In this document: piece after piece, positions 4,890 to 8,372 of the stretch | Layout of the letters: each line of letters starts with the position of its first letter | Numbering within the stretch: the stretch's first letter is position 1 | Assembly: GCA_005879245.1 (NCBI GenBank) | Contig: VBLA01000226.1 | Span: forward strand, 1-8,372 | Source of the DNA: Deltaproteobacteria bacterium | GTDB taxonomy: Bacteria; Desulfobacterota; Binatia; DP-6 | Direction: 5' to 3' | Length of the DNA stretch: 8,372 nt | Notes under the pieces: generated by a model | What the model saw: the letters and a program-made list of their open reading frames with translations, nothing else | The model's database searches: none | Told to the model about the DNA's origin: nothing | Made by a program: the position numbers and the translations under genes

Positions 4890-7800
4890 TCATCTCGCGC
4901 CGCTCGCGAGCGCGAGCTCGCGGGCCAGCCGCTCCGCCCGGGGGACGGCACCCATCGCGCTGAACAGACGGTGTGCCGTCTCGAGCTCCCTCCGCCATCC
5001 CGCCCCGTCACCCGCGAGCGCCGCAAGGCGCGCCCGCTGCACGCGGATGAAGGGCTCGTTGTTCTTGGCCCCGGTCTCCTCGACGAACGCGAGCGCCCGC
5101 TCCAGGGAGGCCTCGATCGCCGCCCGCGATCGCACGCCGTCCGTGCGGAGAAGGACCCGCGCCCAGCCGATGTAGGCGATGCACTCCGCCGGCCTCGTGC
5201 GGCGCCGCTGCGCCACCGCGAGCGCCTCCTCCGCCGCCGCGCGCGCTCCGGTGGTGTCGTTCACTCCGAGGTGGGCCGCCGCGAGCCAGGCGAGTGCCAG
5301 CGGCTCCGCCTCGACGTAGGCGCCGCCCGCGCGGGCGATGGCGAGTCCCTTCTCCAGCGCCTCGCGGGCCGCCGTCCACTCGGCCCCCAGGATGTGCGCC
5401 TGACCGAAGGCGAGGTACGCGCCCGCCCGGAAGAAGGGACTCCCCAGCCGCTCGGCGATGCGCAGCGTCTCGCGGGCGTGGGTCAGCGCTGCCTCGGCGT
5501 CTCCCCGCACCCGTGCCAGGACCACCCTCTCGCCGTGAGTAATGCCCAGGGTCTCGACATCCCCTTCCTCGCGCGCGAGCCGGTCGACACGCTCGAGCTC
5601 CGCGGCCCCCTCGTCGAGCCGCCCGAGGTCGATGAGCAATTTGCCGTGCAGGTTGATCAGACGGAGAAACGGGCTGTAGCCGAGGATCGCCGTCCCGACC
5701 TTCAGGCTCGCCGGGGGACGCGCGAGCGCCTGCTCGCTCAAGGCGAGCGCCTGCCGCAGGTCTCCAGAGGCGATGAGCGCGATCACGAGGCGGGTCCCGG
5801 TCGCGAGCGCAAGGCCCGCGTCGTCGGTCCGCTCCGCCAGGCGCGTCGCCTCCCGGGCCGCCTCGACGAAGTCCTCCGCGCTCCCGAAGTGGCTCCGCAG
5901 CACACCGTACGCGTTGACGAGCATCGCGAGGGCCCCCAGGTCGCCGCTGCCGCGCGCGAGGGGGAACGCGGGCCAGGAAGGCGCGCAGGTTCTGCCAGTG
6001 GCGCAGCGCTTCGCCCAGGTTGCTCGCCCGCACCCACTCCGCCGCGCGCCGGCTCCAGCGCGCCGCTTCGAGTGGCTCCCCCGCCCCCTCCCAATGGTGA
6101 GCGAGCAGGGCGGCCCGCTCGTCGAGCTTGTCGAGGTAGAGCTCCGCCACGGCGCGCGCCACCGCGCCGTGCACCCGCGCCCGCCGCTCGGCAAGCTGCG
6201 CGTGGTAGGCCACCTCCTGGGTGAGAGGATGCTTGAAGGCGTACTCGGGCTCCGGGTGCGTGGTCTCGCTGTACACGAACTCCGCCTGGGTGAGCGCGTG
6301 GAGGGCATCCGCCAGCTCCCTCTCCGCAACGTCCACGACCCGGCGGAGCACCCTCTCCGGGAACCGTTTGCCGATCACGGCTGCCGTCTCGAGCACGGCC
6401 TTCTCCCGCTCGGCGAGACGGTCGATGCGCGAGGCGAGCACCGCCTGCACGCTCGCCGGGATGGTGACCGCCTCGAGCGGCCTGGCCAGGCGATATGCGC
6501 TGCGCGTTCCAGCCAGGTTCCCCGCCTCGATCAGCGCCTGCACGAGCTCCTCGATGAAGAAAGGGTTCCCGCGCGTGCGCTCGTGCATGAGCTCGGCCAG
6601 GCCAGTGAGCGACGGATCGCGCCCGAGGAGGTCGTGCAGCAGCTCGGCCGTCGCCGCCGGGCCGAGGGGCGCGAGGGTCAGCTGACGGGAATGGGGGCGC
6701 TGCATCCAGGTCGCGTGGTACTCGGGCCGGAAGTTCACCAGGAGGAGCGTCCGCGTGCCTGGCACGGCGTCGACGTGCGCCGCGACGAAGCTCTCGCTCC
6801 CGCCGTCGATCCAATGGAGGTCCTCGACCACGAACACGGCCGGCTCGCGCCGGCTGCGCGCCGGCACGAGCCGCGCGGCCATGGCGAAGAGCTCCCGCTG
6901 CCGCGCATCGGGATCCATCCGTGGCGCCGGTCGCGCCGCATCCGGCACCCCGAGGAAGTCGAAGAGCAGGGGCAGGGTGTCCTCGAACTCCCGGTCGAGC
7001 AGCAGGAGCTTGCCGGCGATCTTCTCGCGCGCAGCCTGATCACCGTCGGCTTCGGTGATGCCGAAGTAGGCGCGCGCCAGCTCGAGCACCACGAGAAAGG
7101 GCACCGACTTCCCGTGTGCCACCCCGTGCGCCTCGTAGACGGGAATGCCCCGTACCCGGCAGCGCTGGAGGAACTCGTAGCAGAGCCGGCTCTTTCCGAC
7201 GCCGGGCTCGCCCAGCACCGCTACCACCCCGCCGTGCCCCTCGAGCGCGCGCCCCAGCGCCGCCTCGAGCGCGGCGGCCTCCTCCTCCCGCCCGACGAAG
7301 CGCGAGAAGCCCCGCCGGCGGGCGACCTCGAGCCGCGTCCGGAGCGGGCCGACGCCGCGCAGCTCATAGACCCGGAGCGGGTCCCGCACCCCCTTCAGCG
7401 TGAAGCTGCCGAGGTCCTCGAGGTTGAAGTACCCCGCGACCAGCGCCGCCGTGTGCTCGGTCAGGTAGACCTTCCCGGGCTCGGCGAGCCGCTCCATGCG
7501 CTGTGCGAGGCCCACCGTGTGGCCCTGCGCCGTGTAGTCCATGCGCAGATCGTCTCCGATCGTGCCGACGACCACCTCCCCCGAATTGAGCCCTATGCGG
7601 ACCGTGAAGTTGAGACCCTCGCTGCGGCGGAGCTCGCGCCCGTAGCGCCCGAGCGCTTCGCTGAGATGCAGCGCCGCATGGCATGCGCGCTGCGCATGAT
7701 CCTCGTGCGCGATAGGCGCGCCGAAGAGCGCCATGATCCCATCGCCGGTGAACTGGTTGACGGTGCCCTCGAAGCGGTGGACGCCCTCCGCGAGGATGCC

Positions 7801-8070
7801 GAAGAAGCGGTCGAGGATGCGATGCCATGTCTCTGGATCGACCTGTTCGGCCAGATCCATCGAGCCCTTCACGTCGGCGAACAGGACCGTCACCTGCTTC
7901 CGCTCGCCATGGAGTGCGCTGCGGTGGGAGAGGATCTTCTCGGCCAGATGGCGCGGGGTGTACGCGCGCGGGTCCGGCACACGCGCCGGATCGCGGCCGA
8001 GCGGCACACCGCACTGGGCGCAGAACCGTGAATCGGCAAGATTCTCGTAGGTACAGGACGGGCAGCGCAT
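4890..8070 (-). CDS. Zinc ribbon / class III cyclase homology / AAA ATPase / TPR signalling protein, frameshifted
   Basis: After correcting one extra base the protein is about 1059 residues. Domains in order: an N-terminal zinc ribbon (Cys3, Cys6, Cys17, Cys20); a class III nucleotide cyclase domain (about 55-235) with metal aspartates Asp66 and Asp110; an ATPase domain (about 255-510) with Walker A GEPGVGKS (287-294), Walker B VFVVED (412-417) and the GNPFFIEELV motif (501-510); a winged-helix-like linker (about 540-620) with AFKHPLTQEVAYH; and a TPR-like helical tail (about 640-1059). This architecture resembles the multi-domain adenylate cyclase/ATPase sensors common in GC-rich bacteria. 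The likely role is a cytoplasmic signal-transduction ATPase controlling cyclase output; the ligand is unknown. The cyclase site has unusual residues: Gln106, His184 and Gly187 replace the usual Lys, Asp/Thr and Asn. ATG 8068-8070 has a GAGGAG site (8080-8085) nine bases away. As read, the starting frame runs past the break to a stop at 5008-5010 with a meaningless Arg/Gly-rich tail of about 317 residues. Confidence 0.88.
5960..5964 (-). other. Single-base frameshift in a C5 run within the cyclase-like gene
   Basis: The frame starting at 8070 is protein-like through residue 703 (LRAFLARVP). Beyond it becomes Arg/Gly/Pro-rich nonsense, while the adjacent frame becomes good helical TPR-like sequence to TGA 4890-4892. 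Reading four rather than five C in the minus-strand run restores RVPLARGSGDLGALAM without any lost residue. The simplest reading is one inserted base, by sequencing error or mutation. Plus-one slippage on CCC-C is a conceivable alternative. Confidence 0.78.
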
Positions 8071-8372
8071 GACACCGGGCTCCTCGCCGGGGCCCCCGGA
8101 CGATAGCGGCGAAGGCCCCGCTAAGGGAAGGAGACGGCGTGCAAAGTTGGCCGGCGGCCGTCACGGCGCGGGCGTCCAAAAGCGCACTCGCCGTGTGCCC
8201 CGGATGGGGGACCGCCGACGCAGCCGCGGGGAATCCCCTCGGGGGACCGACGGAATCCGCCGGGGCCTGGCACCCTTACCGCTTCACCCACGCACGCCGT
8301 ATGGCACCATCGGGCTCCCGGGGGCAGGCCGCTTGCTGTATCCCCCCGGATGCGAACGCAAGCTACCCTGCT
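8071..8372. other. Non-coding leader region upstream of the cyclase-like gene, rich in short repeats
   Basis: I see no gene in this stretch. It holds the GAGGAG ribosome site (8080-8085) and a 13-base palindrome CCGGGG-C-CCCCGG (8087-8099) just beyond it. Two direct repeats are present: GGGGGACCG at 8206-8214 and 8241-8249, and CCCCGGATG at 8198-8206 and 8344-8352. Small inverted repeats occur at 8228-8238 (GGGGA-A-TCCCC), 8301-8310 (ATGG-CA-CCAT), 8311-8320 (CGGG-CT-CCCG) and 8331-8363 (GCTTGC...GCAAGC). No convincing minus-35/minus-10 pair is visible for the cyclase-like gene. A frame opening at ATG 8301 on the plus strand has no ribosome site and no recognisable sequence. Confidence 0.5.

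Noticed and set aside
4701..6224. A 507-codon plus-strand frame across the HugZ-like and cyclase-like genes.
   Set aside because: The composition is Arg/Pro/Gly-rich with no domain, and it is antisense to two well-supported genes.
5773..8031. A 752-codon open frame on the plus strand opposite the cyclase-like gene.
   Set aside because: Its product is Arg/Glu/Leu/Val-rich without recognisable domains and mirrors the codon bias of the real gene. Long antisense frames are expected at this GC content.
8301..8372. An open frame from ATG 8301 running off the right edge.
   Set aside because: It has only 24 codons, no ribosome site, and no recognisable sequence.
8291..8372. A possible cyclic-di-GMP-I riboswitch, because ACGCAAGCTACC near 8356-8367 resembles the conserved 3' part.
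   Set aside because: The conserved GGCAAACC block is absent, one A of the core is missing, and the spacing is too long.
1..8372. Mobile elements, tRNA or rRNA genes, CRISPR arrays and toxin-antitoxin or defence genes.
   Set aside because: I looked on both strands and found no transposase, terminal repeats, regularly spaced repeats, tRNA cloverleaf or defence motif. The ATPase in the cyclase-like protein resembles STAND-type proteins, but its cyclase and TPR context is that of known signalling proteins.

Overview
The window reads as a chromosomal fragment of an uncultured, high-GC Gram-negative-type bacterium. By eye G+C is near 70%, and third codon positions are almost all G or C. A lipoprotein signal, a zinc-ribbon/cyclase/AAA/TPR protein, a HugZ-type protein and a MAPEG protein together resemble Deltaproteobacteria/Myxococcota, Rokubacteria or Binatota metagenome bins. 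That lineage is an inference from recall, not a search. I see no mobile element, CRISPR array, tRNA or rRNA.

Layout: (A) 1-2187, minus strand, is a tight operon. A glutamine-synthetase-family ligase (823-2187) is followed by an SDR oxidoreductase (65-826), then the first codons of a lipoprotein that leaves the window (1-68). Both junctions are 4-base ATGA overlaps, so the three are probably co-translated. A gamma-glutamyl-amide ligase next to an SDR and an exported lipoprotein suggests uptake and catabolism of an amine, but the substrate is unknown. (B) 2188-2263 is a short divergent intergenic region with a perfect palindrome and a hairpin. (C) 2264-2646, plus strand, is a MAPEG-family membrane protein broken by one missing base. 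(D) 2643-2668 is a strong GC-rich hairpin between the convergent MAPEG and peroxiredoxin genes, probably a two-way terminator. (E) 2684-3325, minus, is a 1-Cys (Prx6-type) peroxiredoxin. (F) 3326-3457 is a divergent control region with a candidate promoter and an 8-bp inverted repeat. (G) 3458-4105, plus, is a class I SAM-dependent methyltransferase. (H) 4115-4849, minus, is a HugZ/PNPOx-like protein with a DUF2470 tail, lying 40 bases after (I) 4890-8070, minus, a roughly 1059-residue signalling protein (zinc ribbon, class III cyclase homology domain, AAA/NACHT-like ATPase, winged helix, TPR-like tail). The latter is interrupted by one extra base in a C5 run. (J) 8071-8372 is non-coding leader sequence rich in short repeats.

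The most useful points are two single-base frameshifts, both in or next to G/C runs, which mis-set gene ends in a naive annotation. The cyclase domain also keeps its metal-binding aspartates but has lost both purine-selecting residues and the transition-state Asn. Nothing here is clearly a new multi-gene system; the operon in A and the cyclase in I are the parts worth pursuing.
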